This document shows, piece after piece, positions 24,625 to 36,494 of a stretch of DNA of 64,000 bases. This DNA comes from Liquidambar formosana. Its lineage: Eukaryota > Streptophyta > Magnoliopsida > Saxifragales > Altingiaceae. Made by a program: the position numbers and the translations under genes. Position 1 is the stretch's first letter. Each line of letters starts with the position of its first letter. The notes below the pieces were generated by a model that was given only the letters and a program-made list of their open reading frames with translations, was not told where the DNA came from and searched no databases. Where the stretch lies: the NCBI GenBank assembly GCA_039720395.1, contig JBBPBK010000063.1, positions 290,478-354,477 of the forward strand. Direction: 5' to 3'.

Positions 24625-25352
24625 TAAAAAAAAACACTATGTATTGCATTTTGAAAAGTGTAAGCTATTTTTTCTCTCTATCCTTTCCTTTTTTTTATTT
24701 TTTATTTTATTGCCCCGTTATCCCTTGACAAGGTTTTATTACTGATTGATGAGGAGCAGGCCCCTGCAAATTCTCATATGCACTTCAGAATGCTGAGGGG
24801 GAATCCTTCCCTCAACTCTCAATCAGTGCGTAATCATAATCCGTTTTTCCCCCTTCCTCTAGTACTACTAGCTCTTCTGGAATCTCGGGTGCAATAATAA
24901 GTAAAGATGGCTAATAAGTAATGAAATTTGACTAGGACATCCTTGTGAACACAATTGAAACTGATGGCTAATGGAGAGGAGTCTAAGGTTATGTTTCACT
25001 TTTAAATTTCAGTCACATTTCTTTTCAAAGAATAGATTGTTCTTTTAGGCACTTGAAAATGGCAAAGCAGCATAGAGAGTCCAAGTGATTGTCCAAAGCA
25101 ATGATGGATCCAAACTGCATCTTTCCATGAACTGACCATATGGGCCTGTTGACGAGCAGAAAAGAGAAGACAAACAGAGGAAAATGGGAACAAACTCTTT
25201 AGTGTGGTTATCAAACAAATAAATGCTCATACCGTAACTTTGTATTTTTTAAGCACTTATGCAAGCTCATTTTAGATATGCTGTTAGATTTATGCAAGTT
25301 GGAACGAAATGAGTTCATCACCACTTAAGTTTACACTGAATGTTGGTTGCAG

Positions 25353-25440
25353 GAGTTTCAAGAGCTGGCAGAAAAATGCTATTACAGAGTTTCTTGGTGA
25401 GCAGAACATTAAAATTGGCAAGCCAAAGGACTACTTCTGA
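25353..25440 (+). pseudogene. Orphan duplicate of GEK1 terminal exon
   Basis: This 88-bp exon matches GEK1 exon 9 (12196-12283) with one base difference, changing the third residue from the end from Phe to Tyr (KPKDYF). The preceding acceptor (ttggttgcag) and stop codon are intact. No other GEK1 exon lies upstream within copy B, so it cannot make a protein alone. It could serve as an alternative last exon for GEK1 only by skipping about 15 kb, which is unlikely but testable. Confidence 0.9.
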
Positions 25441-26481
25441 TTTTCATGGTTGGCATTGTGGACCGTTCACTTTTTCCAGGCATGGGCAAGCTTGGGATTT
25501 TGGAATATCACTTTGAGATTTAAGCTAATACAGTTTACATTCATAAGAAGGCATGCTTGCTAGCATCTGATTGGTATTGCTGGTGAGTTCATTACTATAG
25601 TTAAGAAAGGATCGACAGAGAGTAAACTCTATATGAAGATGAATATGAGCAGTGCTGATGCTAAGTATCTCACATTTTTCCTTTGTGTCAATTTTGTAAT
25701 ATTGATTGGATCTTGATTACTGCCAGGGAAGATCATGGCAATTGATTTATTATCATGATAGTTAAAGCCTGCATGTTGCATTTCTCAAGTTTATAGCTTG
25801 TATAATTTGAAGATGTCATTACCTGTGTAGGTGCACCGGCTAGACATAAAGTACCCAATATGTAGCTTAGATATGCGATCTTAGTGAGGCTGAACGAAAT
25901 TGATTTGTACAAAATGCTTGGAGGTTACCCACACAAAGTTTTATGGTTCTCATGGGCTTTGAACTTAGTTGATCCATATAGGTTTTGGGGTCTTATATGG
26001 GTTCAGGGTTTGTGCAAATGGTTCCCTCAAGATTTGCAGAAAGCATGAAAATGAAGCTGATGCGTTGATATGGTAGAAACAAAAAGTTATTAATACAACT
26101 CATGAATATCCATAGCACTGATGAGCACTATCTGCATGACCTTTGGGAAAGAGATTTCAATTAGTAGACATTAGATGTCATACGGCAGAAAGTACAGGTT
26201 ACGTGTAAAAATCCAAGTTAATCACACGGCTTAATTTGGATCTCGAAAACAAAAGAGGGAAATGAAAGGAAAATGCTGAATTTTGATTAAAATTAAATTC
26301 TCTCTAAAGCAATATAAAAAAACCTAAACTAAGGGGCTGATCAAAATGGGGGGGCAATACCCGGGCCCATAATGTTTTTCTTTAGACCAGGCCGGGTTGG
26401 TTTCCATCTGTTAATAAATGGGCTTCCATAGGTCTGATGATAAGTTGTTCATTTGTAGATTCTGACCTCTTAGACTCTTAA

Positions 26482-26927
26482 TGCTATGTTTGGTAGTGAA
26501 GATAGAAAAATGGGAGGAACGAAAGGTAGGAAGGATGGACTTTCCATCTCCTAGGAAGGGAGGCTCTTTTTCCTTCCTATGTGTTTGGTAGAATGGATGG
26601 AATAATAGTTTTCTTCTTTCCTATTTTCCTTCCTTTCTATTTGGTAGGATGGATGGATGAATATTAAAATGTATGATTTTACTTTTCTACCCTCAAATGT
26701 AAAAAAAGTTGTGAAAATGTGAGGGTAATATGGTTATTTTAACAAAAACTCATTCTTTCTCTCCACATTTCCTCCCAAAATTGGAAGGATGAGAAAAAGG
26801 TGAATTGAGGGATTCACTCTCCTTCCTCCCCTTTCCCTCCCACCAAACACACCCTCTAACCCTTTTCCCTCCACTTTTCTCTCCTTCACTTTCCATCCTC
26901 CCACAAATCCCCTCTACCAAACATAGG
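26482..26927. mobile_element. Inverted-repeat MITE (copy B), intact
   Basis: A 446-bp element with ends tgctatgtttggtagtgaag and the complement of ctatgtttggtagaggggat. It equals the element of copy A without the solo LTR. The interior is rich in CCTCC and GGATGG runs. The ends look hAT-like. No target duplication was clear. Confidence 0.55.
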
Positions 26928-27774
26928 GTTAGTCTCATTGGTAGCCGACACCTCTCGTGTGAAGGTACCTCTTTGTGGCGTTAAATGGATGAAATGTTGT
27001 CCACAAGTGTGATTTGTGACAAGTGGACTTAATTTGTGGTGGTAATACATTTTAAAAATTGATGTGATTACCAAAGTCAATTATTTCATTAACGTGAGCG
27101 TGTGAACATAAGTCAAAGAAAAACAAAGTTAATGCATGAACTAGTGCTTGTATTAGTAAATATTAACATCAAATTATTGCAACATTAGTAGCACGCACGG
27201 ATGCTACCTACCATGAGAGAGACATCGGAACGACCAAACAAAGTCATCACAGGGTGGGGAATGAATCTGGAAGAAAAATAAGAAGAAGCCAACTTGTTTC
27301 TACTGGATGACGGTTAGGGTTTGAGTTTTGATTTGCAAAATATGCAAATCCCATGCCAGCCTAAACTTGACTGGCAGCTTCTACAAGACTACAATACAAG
27401 TATACAACCACCACTCATTCCTTCCTTTACTTGATCTTTCAACATTCCCTCCCAAGTCAAAACCAATCTGACGGCTATAATCCCCCATTCTACCTTCCAT
27501 TGATTTCGAGGGAACCGTTGGATTAGTATGCACCCTAAGCATAAAAAACAACCAATAAATATGGCTTATAACCATCGCCCTTGTAGTTTAGGTCATCGTT
27601 TTTCCCTCTAATATAGACCGGTTTTGGGTTTCAAACCTGATCATAGAGTGAAAATTGGATGAGAAAGACCTACATATAAATAGGGTGCTAGGGTTTGATA
27701 CCCTAAAAAAAAAAAGGGGGGGGGGGGGGGGGTGTAAATGAATAAACTAAAATATAAAAGTGGCTAGTGGATGC

Positions 27775-30700
27775 AAGTGATGTGGTGATGTTACATGTCT
27801 GTTTTTTTTCAAAAGTTTCTGTTTGGGCAGATGACATTTCTTTTTCTAGCAGTAAGTCCAGATTTGCACCGAACAAGAAAAAGGACTAAAGAAGTAAATG
27901 TGCTTCATTGAATGAGTTTAGGCACTTGTTGCAGCACCTCTAAGACATCAAGGCACCTTGGCCGACCACGTCCCCTTCAAACAAAAGGCCAGTGTCCAAT
28001 TGTCATTTACTAATATATAAAATATATTGAATTGTGACAAAATTTGGGAACTAGTAGAGCACGTACATTTTATTTTGTCCTGCAGTTTGCTAATTCAAAC
28101 AGAGGCGGCAAGCTTGTTCTAGGACTGGATTGTGTCCTCTCTGCTGCTTTGTCGTTTCGGTGCCTGTTGCATTTAACTCGGAGTTCGGCTCCAAAGGTAC
28201 AACGTTAGATGGTGTATGTCTTTATATGTGCGTATATATAATATAGAGGGCTTATCATATGCGGGATATGTTGGACTATCCGGTTCAATTATGGCCGTTC
28301 ATGGCACGCATGCGCATGCGCGTGTTGCTCACAGATAGTTGTGATCGTATAGGATATCCAAGATATCCTATACATGATCAAAGCTATATATATAATGTGT
28401 TACCAACTCCAAGTATAGTTTAGTGGTATTCTATTCACTTGTTGAGTGAAAAATTTCAGATTCAAGTGAAGCCAAATACCATTTGTTGATATTAGAGGGG
28501 TTAGGGACAAGAATATATTATATCGATTGTCAATACTCGTTCATAAATTTAAATTTGAGATCACCCACTTAACAAGTGAGGTGAATAGCACAAAATTACA
28601 ATCGTAAAATAGTCATTCATGCATGCACGTATTCATATATTAAGAGCTACATATGCTTTTTGTAGCTGATGAAATAAATGTTAATAAGAGGTCAAAACAC
28701 TATGGAGTCGAAACCCATAAGATGTAGTTTTAAATTACATGGGCGGAGAAGAGTAGTGCTGCCCAAGTACAAGTTTAATTAACTTTATTTATTAGGGGTT
28801 TTATCGGAGTGAATTAACTAGGAAATTTCCTATTAAGAAGTCAATCCATTTTTTTCCAAATTTTTTTAAAGAATGGTCTTTGTGACAAGGACCATCAAAT
28901 GAACATAAAAGCTTTCTTTTTGTGGCTATAGTCCAAAATGTTCGTTTGAGTTAAGCAATTTTACCCATTTCCATAAACTCAAAAAAGTTTATAATTTTCA
29001 CTCTGTGATTTGAAACAAAAAAGAGCATTAATACGTAACCCGCATGTGGATTACCTACCCCTTAATTGTGGGTCCCAACTCCTACTGGGAAGCAGGCAAT
29101 TCACAGGACTCGCATGTTTTGCTCATATTCTGTTTTCCAAACAAAATTCGAAACAATGACCCCTAATTTTTTTTTAAAAAAAAAATTAGAAAACTCATCA
29201 CTTTGTCTACCCAAAATCAAAATGAGAAAGCGAATAGAGACTAGTGATTGAGGGTCCACTTGAAGTACCATATTTTTTGTGCTTTCTTAGCTTTGAAGGA
29301 TAATTTAGTCTAGTTTCATATCGATTTCTCTTCCAACATATAAAACAAAGTCAAACTTCTGTTCTTATTGTTCTCATTTTTCTTTTCTTTTTTCCTAAAA
29401 TCTCATTGGTTTGAACTTTGAACTTCTCAATCTCCACATATAAAAAATGTAAATTATTGGGTTGCATGTTAGTTTTGTTTGGTGACTTTGGTGTTGGAAC
29501 TCATTAAAAATGCATGAAATCCTTAGTTCTCTAGCATAGTCAAGTGAAGGTTGATCACTGCATACACGCATTCAAGACTCATTTCTGCCCCCAACTCCTC
29601 TACCAAATCCTATGGGTGTTGCAAATATATATGGCGCACCATGTTTAATAGGCCCAAGTGTATGCAATCGTTTTAGAGCAAGAGTGGACCACATGAATAT
29701 AATTTCCAATTAGTTGCCCAGGGCCTTAGGGGTGGTTGTTACCCATCCCCCAACATTTTTTTTTTTATTTATTTAAAAACCAAAAAAAAAAAATAATAAT
29801 ATTTGAGAGAGAGAGAGAGTTATTATTTATTACCCTTTCTTTTATGTTTGGTGTAAAGAATTAATTTGGAGTATTACTTTTTTTTTCTTTTTTTTTATAT
29901 GTTTGGTGTAAAGAATTAAAAGGGTATGAAGCTTCTGACAATATATCTGTATGCTTCTGCTTTGACTGCCCACAGCATTAACAGATTAACTAACTATTTA
30001 ATTAAAAGGGACACATAATTTATAATCATGAATTGATAGTTACATTTATTTATTTATACTTATATTAAGGAGGGCATTATTATTTAATTTCATAAATGCA
30101 AAAGAGATAGAATTGATGCAATCATATTAATTAAAAAAGTTCTTTTAATAGGGAACCAACATTGCCCAATTCAATTCTCCATGTAATACAATTTTATATT
30201 TTCCCTTCTCTCTTTTGGAATATGGATTCAATCCTTGAAATTTTTTTATTTTTATTTTTTGCCGACAGATTTGAATTTCATTGCATATTATTGCATCTCG
30301 TTCTTCTCGCGGATATGTTTTTTTGTTGCTTTTGTTAGGTCTTAGCTATGGTCTAAATCCTATGTACCAAAAAGAGAAAAAGTGCAATCAACTACCTTAG
30401 CAGCTCCGCTAATTCAAACGTGTCACCATCTGATTGGAAAGTTGTTACGATTGCCCAGGTATTAAAATATACAATTAATACATAGGAACCTGTTCACGTA
30501 TCATATTTCTTATTCTTATAAATAAATTAACTTATGTGACCAAAAAAAAGTATACACATTTATGGTACCGTCCAACCATGAGAGAGAGCATTTTGGATCC
30601 CCATACAAGAAGCCTCCTTTTTGTCTGCTAGCATTAATATATTATAGGTCAGACTTAATTTCTTAGTAGCCATCTATCTAATTAATAGGGAGTTTACTAA

Positions 30701-31785
30701 TGAGAAAATAGAATATTATATGAGACATGTATCATGATTTGTGGTCTGCATTGAGCAAATGACGTTTAAGAGAGAGATTATTATTAAATATTTCACCTGA
30801 AACTTTTTTATAAAATTCTTTTAAAAAAATGGTGGTACCGTACAACCATAATTATAATCCCAAGTTTGCAACCGCCTATAATATTCCAGCTTTTCATTCC
30901 CTTTAATTTTCTTGCTAACCATCAAAGTTACCCTCTTATTATTGACATTTTCTTATTTTCTTGTCCTTGTAACCAAAAAAAAAGAAGAGGAGCAATGAAA
31001 AAAACTTCCTTCTTTAAAGAATTTAGCATTTAAGAAGATATCATCTCAGTGTTGTTCTTTTTTTTTTTTTTTTTTTTTTGAATTAGTAAAAACGATAAAC
31101 TAGATTAAGAAGAAACAACTGCAAGGGAAGTACCCAAAACGCCCCATCAATAAAAACAACATGCAGCATAATTAACATAGCAAAAGCAGCCCCTATAAGA
31201 TAGAAAAGCAACGCCAAACAATTCTGAAATAAATTAAATGATAAGGCATGCAGGCGTCACAACCATATTAGAATTCATGATACATCAAGCATATCCTTAC
31301 AAAGGCACTCGGTTTTATCAATTTATTTATCCACTAACTATATAAGAGGATATATATGACACTGTACCCCCCACCCAAAAAATAAAAAATAAAAACTATA
31401 GAGGCAAAAGTAATTCACTAATCTAAATTTTCAATTGCATCAATGTGCATTGGACGAGCTATTGACTTGAAATATTTTGCCTAAGGCATGTATATATAAG
31501 TTTCTATACATACAAGCAATTTAGGTATGAAAAATGGTACATGCACTAACAACCTACTTAAAAACTTTGTGGATAAGAGCAAAAAAAAAAAAAAAAGTGA
31601 AAAAGGTGGGAGGTGGTTGTAGTCATGGGTTTGGGACACAAGGTCCTTACGGAAGCAATTAGTTTCAATTCACCTACCCACGTAGCGACTTATGTGGTCC
31701 CATTCCATGCAGGATGCCGTCAATTAACTTTATCCATAATCAATTCTAATCCATGTTCAATTTGAAATCATAACACGAATCATGC
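27775..31785. other. 4-kb stretch present only in duplication copy B
   Basis: In copy A the sequence runs ggatgcccaatttaatgg (18409-18426). In copy B ggatgc (27769-27774) and atgcccaatttaatgg (31782 on) are separated by about 4.0 kb, with ATGC at both borders. The ends show no inverted or long terminal repeats. The inside is AT-rich, with a palindrome at 28342-28380 and SINE-like sequence at 28405-28605. No protein gene is recognised. Confidence 0.7.
28405..28605. mobile_element. Degraded tRNA-derived SINE-like sequences, inverted pair
   Basis: 28413-28475 has a box A-like tagtttagtgg and, about 40 bp on, a box B-like agattcaagt, in a context (attcacttgttgagtg) resembling plant SINE heads. 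28545-28600 carries a related stretch on the opposite strand (complement of cccacttaacaagtgaggtgaata). Both are too diverged for a firm family call. Confidence 0.35.
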
Positions 31786-32105
31786 CCAATTTAATGGTCC
31801 CCTTGGATCCTCATCACACTCCCTCTAATAATGAAGGAAAAGGTTCTCTCACATCCGGTTTACAGGGGGACAAAAGTGCGTGGGATCACCCCTTTGTCAG
31901 AAAATGGAAGGGGGTATTGGAGTCAAAAGATCCTGAGAAAGGTGCTAAGTGGAAGACTCCTACACCAGGGCCGGGTTATCTTCACCAGCAACCACATTTC
32001 TTGTTCATAGAAAAAGAGGGAGAGGAGGGATTGCTATTCATTCTACTAATTAATCTACTCATCTTCATTGTCCCTCTTACAAGAGAAAACTGTGAATTTA
32101 TGTGA
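31782..32105 (+). other. Unrecognised open frame in copy B, matched in copy A
   Basis: A 107-codon frame starting MPNLMVPLDPHHTPSNNEGK, with a middle SAWDHPFVRKWKGVLESKDP and a hydrophobic C-terminal run. Both copies keep an open frame although indels separate them, but I recognise no domain. It could be the last exon of a lost gene carried along by the duplication, or a chance frame. Confidence 0.3.
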
Positions 32106-33440
32106 GTGTGAATTCATTTTCTTATAAGTTAAAGAGGTAAGAAGAGAGTATTAGGACGAGCAATGCTATTTGATTCAAAACCCATCTGATGATTTATGAC
32201 ACTCGTCTTGCTTATTTGATCAGGGTATGTGAGAAATAGAGTGGGTTATGTGACTATTTTAAATGCGTGTTGTGAATTGTCTAACTAGAGGTTTTTTTTT
32301 TTTTTATATAAATAATTTCTCGCAACTCTATTATTAGGCTTTTTAATTTTGCACGTTTTCTTTTACTTTTCAATTAATTATAAATTAAACTCTCGACCTC
32401 GTTCCTTTTTAGATGTCATGTTTGCACTTCCTTGCTTTTTTTCTTTTTTTTTTTTTTGAAAGTGGGGAAGAGGCGTTATACACTTCTCTGCAACATCTGC
32501 TTTACCTTTATTTGTAGCCCCCCCCCCCCCCCCCTCTCTCTCATGCATTTTTGTTTTTGAGAGGAAGTTTATTGGAATTTTGAATATAGAGAAAATGTAC
32601 TCCAAATAAGCTAAATCAAATGCCTGTAGATATCACAACTATTTCTCATCCTACATGGCCCATAGGAAGTTGCATTCTATTTTGACCATTTGTTTGGAAC
32701 TTTGGAAGCAATGAAGCTGAGTTTTCTGAGAAATTGGGTGGGAGATAGACCCTCCTTTTGGACGCTATTGCCTCGATGGTTCTCTTGAAATTGAATAAAT
32801 AAAGGAATAATTAGAATAGTACGGTAGTCCAATCTGTACCTTATCATTCTTCCACCATACAAATGCTTGCCCGCCAAGTGCAGACAACACAGGAGGGCTG
32901 GCTGTCCACCCCGTGCAGGATAGCATGACAAACACCGAGTCGACACCTGTGAACCAATCAACACGAGCAAGAAACAGTTATCTTCGATGTGATATGTGTC
33001 ACAAAGTAATAAAAATAAAGAAAAATAAAATTATTAGAGTATTATTTAATTCCATAATTTTATTTTATTTTATTCCCATTAATTTATAATATCACATTTT
33101 CGTGTCACACTTACATGAAAGCTTCACTTTTTATAAGCATAGTCATTAAATAATGAGTAAATAAAAAAGAAGAATTATAGATATATCCTGCTACGGCAAA
33201 TAATTATAATTTAATACAAATGATAACTAACTTATCAGTAAATGACTACTAACTTAACTAAAAATAATTTGAATGACCTACTAACTCTAATTATGATTGA
33301 TCTATGATTGTTTACCGTAGTTGGGCCTATATGTAATTCCTTCAAATAAGAATGACCCGTTTTGAAAAGTTAAGAAACAACCACTAATGATTTAGTGTAT
33401 TAGGACCTACGAAGGATAAAGGCTAGGGCCTCTAAAATAT

Positions 33441-34245
33441 TCATGATCCATTAGTTTTGTCCGTCTCTCCTTACAAAATCCCAACGGTGCTTTCTTTTAA
33501 TTTTTTGGATAAATCCAACGGTGCTTCACGAATATCGAGGATTTAAATAAATGCCATTGCATTATAAAAAAAAATTAATAATAATAATTACCATTGCTAC
33601 AAAAGTACAAAGTACCCATCTAGATTTGGTGTTGCGCATGTCCAAAAGTTGATTTGTTTTTTTTATGTACAACACAACTAATAATTCATTAACCCTTGAA
33701 TATGCATAGCATCTTAAATCATAAGTTTATAATACCATTTTCAACCCAGGGATGAAATTTGTTAAAATGGATCCCCATAAAAAAATGAGGGAAATAAAAT
33801 AATAATAGAGTAAGGCTGATAAGAAGCGACTTCTTCCCTCCTATGAATTTTTTCAAATTTTTTAAAAAAATTATTTATAAAACATAATTTTAAACATGTA
33901 TTATGTCATCAATTTTATGTTTTTATTATATCAAAAACCTTTTATTACACTTGATCTTTGCGAGAGTGCTTAAAAAAGTGTACATTATAAATGTCTTATT
34001 AATAAAATTTTACATAAAAGGGAGGTTTCGATCACTACTTGTTCAGGTCTTATTTGCAAAAGACAATACGTATTCTTTTATCCACGTGTCCGTTTATATA
34101 GACGTGAAGTCTACAAATCCTTAAAGTAGAGCCATGTCATGAGAGAAGTTTCATTGATCATGAGTTGTCATTAACGTTAACACTTCTCTTAATTGAAAAT
34201 ATACTAAGATAAACTTATACATGTGAATTAAAGTTAGCAACACAT
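33441..34245. other. Intergenic, AT-rich
   Basis: No gene, RNA or clear repeat is recognised. The 73-codon frame at 33903 lacks any recognisable similarity. Confidence 0.4.
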
Positions 34246-34975
34246 TTAGTGCCTGTTTGGGATAACTTCGACTTATGTTATTATTAGACAAAATCAGAAG
34301 TTGCTAGTAATAGTAGAAAATCCTATTAGTGTTTAGGAATTATATTTTAAAATGATTTTGTTATCACAAGTGATATTGTATCTGTTTGGAAACAACATCT
34401 GTTGAAGTGATTTTGATACTGAAATAACACTATTGCTCTCAGAAAGAGAGCAATGAAATGATTTTTTTTTTTTTTTTAAGGGTTTAAGGCTTTTATAAGA
34501 ATGATTTGAGAAACAAAAAAAAAATACCAAAAAATATGTTGAAGAGAGAGAGATTGGTTTTACTTGGTGAAATCTTTGTCAGAGAGGATGTGGTTTTTTT
34601 TTTTGTTTTTTTTTTTTTTTTTTGGTAAACGGTGCTCATAGAGAGAAACGAAAGATTGAGAATGGCAGATTTGAGGATAAGACAAAACCTTACGATAATG
34701 GGCTGAGATGATAAGATTGGTATTCTTTCATTAAGGTGTTGAAATGTGAAGGGGTATATTTGGTACTACAATAAGTTTCATTAAAGGCTTGTACTAGATT
34801 CCTGGTCAATTTTAAGAGAAGCTGGGATACTCCAACTTAACAAAAAGTGGGTCCAAAATCACTTTTGATGGTTAAAATAGATTATAAAAATTAAGAAAAA
34901 AATACCTAAACAGGTCCAAAATAAATTATGGATTGATTTTGGACCTCTCAGAATCTAATCCAAACAAACACTTAA
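34246..34975. mobile_element. Possible hAT-like MITE, about 730 bp
   Basis: The left end ttagtgcctgtttgggataa and the complement of the right end (ttaagtgtttgtttggatta) are similar inverted ends with the TGTTTGG core usual for hAT-type elements. Another small inverted pair (ggtccaaaat and attttggacc) lies near the right end. No target duplication was defined and the interior is non-coding. Confidence 0.5.
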
Positions 34976-36355
34976 TCATATATCATTAAACATCACCACT
35001 TTGATTGGCACATTTGATTGTACCATATATATATAATGAAGTTTTGATGTGAGACAATTCTAACAACAAATTCGGTGAAACACTATTCACCTTATGAAAA
35101 ACATCAAAATTTTGATCGACACATGTAAATAATACATAACATTTTCAATGAAATTTTAATGTGAGACAGCTGACAAGTCCGCTATTCAACGATGAGGATG
35201 CGTAGTAGCATAGGAGTGCATTACCTCCTTTAAAAAAAAACCAAAAAACAAAAAATACAGAGCAGGTGATTATGCCCCACGAGGCCACGAGAGAGCCCTC
35301 AAAGTTGCCTTTCTGAAAATCATAAAATCTCAGCGCCCGACACACCATTATATGTTATTCGCAGATACATCTTAAAATCTCTCCCATCGTAGCGCCGTCG
35401 TTTCCGGTGTAACGACCTCGTCGACGAACGGACTACAGTTGACTTTGCGAGCGTATGAAATGAGTGACCGAAGCAGAGGATAGAATCTCCGGCGGCATTG
35501 TCAGTGAGAATGCTCTGTTTTCGAGAAACAATGATCTGAAAAACGTTTTTTACGTTTTTCAGTTAAAATTTCCCAAATCGATGAAATTCGGTTGATCCGA
35601 TGCGAATCACACGGTCCAGATCCTCTCTCTCGCTTGAGGTTTGACTTTTTGATTGTCTTACCATTTAAGAGATAATACCAGCGAGGAAACGCTGTTCTGT
35701 TGTTGGGTGTGGCGTGTACTGGCTGCCTGCGTTTGGATTGCCAGAAAATTTGCTTGCTTGCTTTTTTTCCAGGAAAAAAATGACGGAAATGGAAGCTTAT
35801 ACAGGTCAGTGACAGACGACGTGTGAGCTATAAACCTCGGTTGGAAGAGAGAGATATTAAATATCTCTGACGGTGATATTTATTATGGAAAAACAGCCAA
35901 TTTATGAGGGAGAACCGCCCCTCTCTGTTTTCTCTCTCTAAATATTAATTACAGTGTGCCCAGTTGACCCTTTAATTTTTAGTACCCATTTCCATTTTTA
36001 CTTTCTTTCTCTCTCTACAAACGGCATGCTCTTTGTCATCGCCGGCTGAGTTTTGGTATGTGTATGTGTATCCCTTTTTTATTTCACTTTAATTCAACTT
36101 TGGAATGTCTCTTTCTCCACTTTTCTACTCCTCAACTACTCGTGGAGCTCATGCTCTCCGTCCCTCTCTCTCTCCTCTTTTTCCGCCTCTCTCTTCTTTT
36201 GATCGTCTTGTTATCTTATCCACCGATCCACTCTGTTTTCCATCTGAGAACATGACTTACAGAGTCGGTTTATTCATAATAATATTTTTTAAAATCTTAT
36301 TTTCACGTTTTTTTCTCAAATAATTTGTATTAATAATTACTTGTTTTGGGTGCAG
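34976..36355. promoter_or_regulatory. Promoter and 5' leader region of the gar2-related gene
   Basis: No coding exon. From about 35380 the sequence becomes GC-richer and then CT-rich (tctctctctctaaatatt, tttctttctctctctac), as is common in plant promoters and leaders. The transcription start could not be fixed. Upstream sequence to 35340 is ordinary AT-rich DNA. Confidence 0.35.
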
Positions 36356-36428
36356 TGAAAATGCGAATGGATTGTCTGTTCTGAAGCTACAAGGGAAAAA
36401 GGAACTCGTTGTTTAACTGATCAAAAAG
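36356..36428 (+). promoter_or_regulatory. Likely 5' UTR exon of the gar2-related gene, with a short uORF
   Basis: Bounded by an acceptor (gggtgcag/) and donor (/gtattc). It contains a seven-codon upstream ORF, ATG at 36361 (MRMDCLF, stop). A further leader exon seems to start at 38285 after ttgtggcag and carries the main ATG. The exon calls are from splice signals only. Confidence 0.4.
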
Positions 36429-36446
36429 GTATTCCAGTTTTATAAA

Positions 36447-36494
<48 letters not shown>

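Larger units (their letters stand above)
24625..33440 (+). repeat. Segmental duplication copy B (direct orientation)
   Basis: The counterpart of 11481-20206, in the same orientation. It contains the duplicated GEK1 terminal exon (25353-25440), the intact MITE (26482-26927), the unoccupied sites for the copy-A MITE and solo LTR, and a 4-kb stretch (27775-31785) absent from copy A. Beyond about 33440 similarity to copy A fades; a faint tctccttacaaaatcccaacgg at about 33467-33488 may be a remnant of the P450 exon 1 that follows copy A. Confidence 0.88.
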
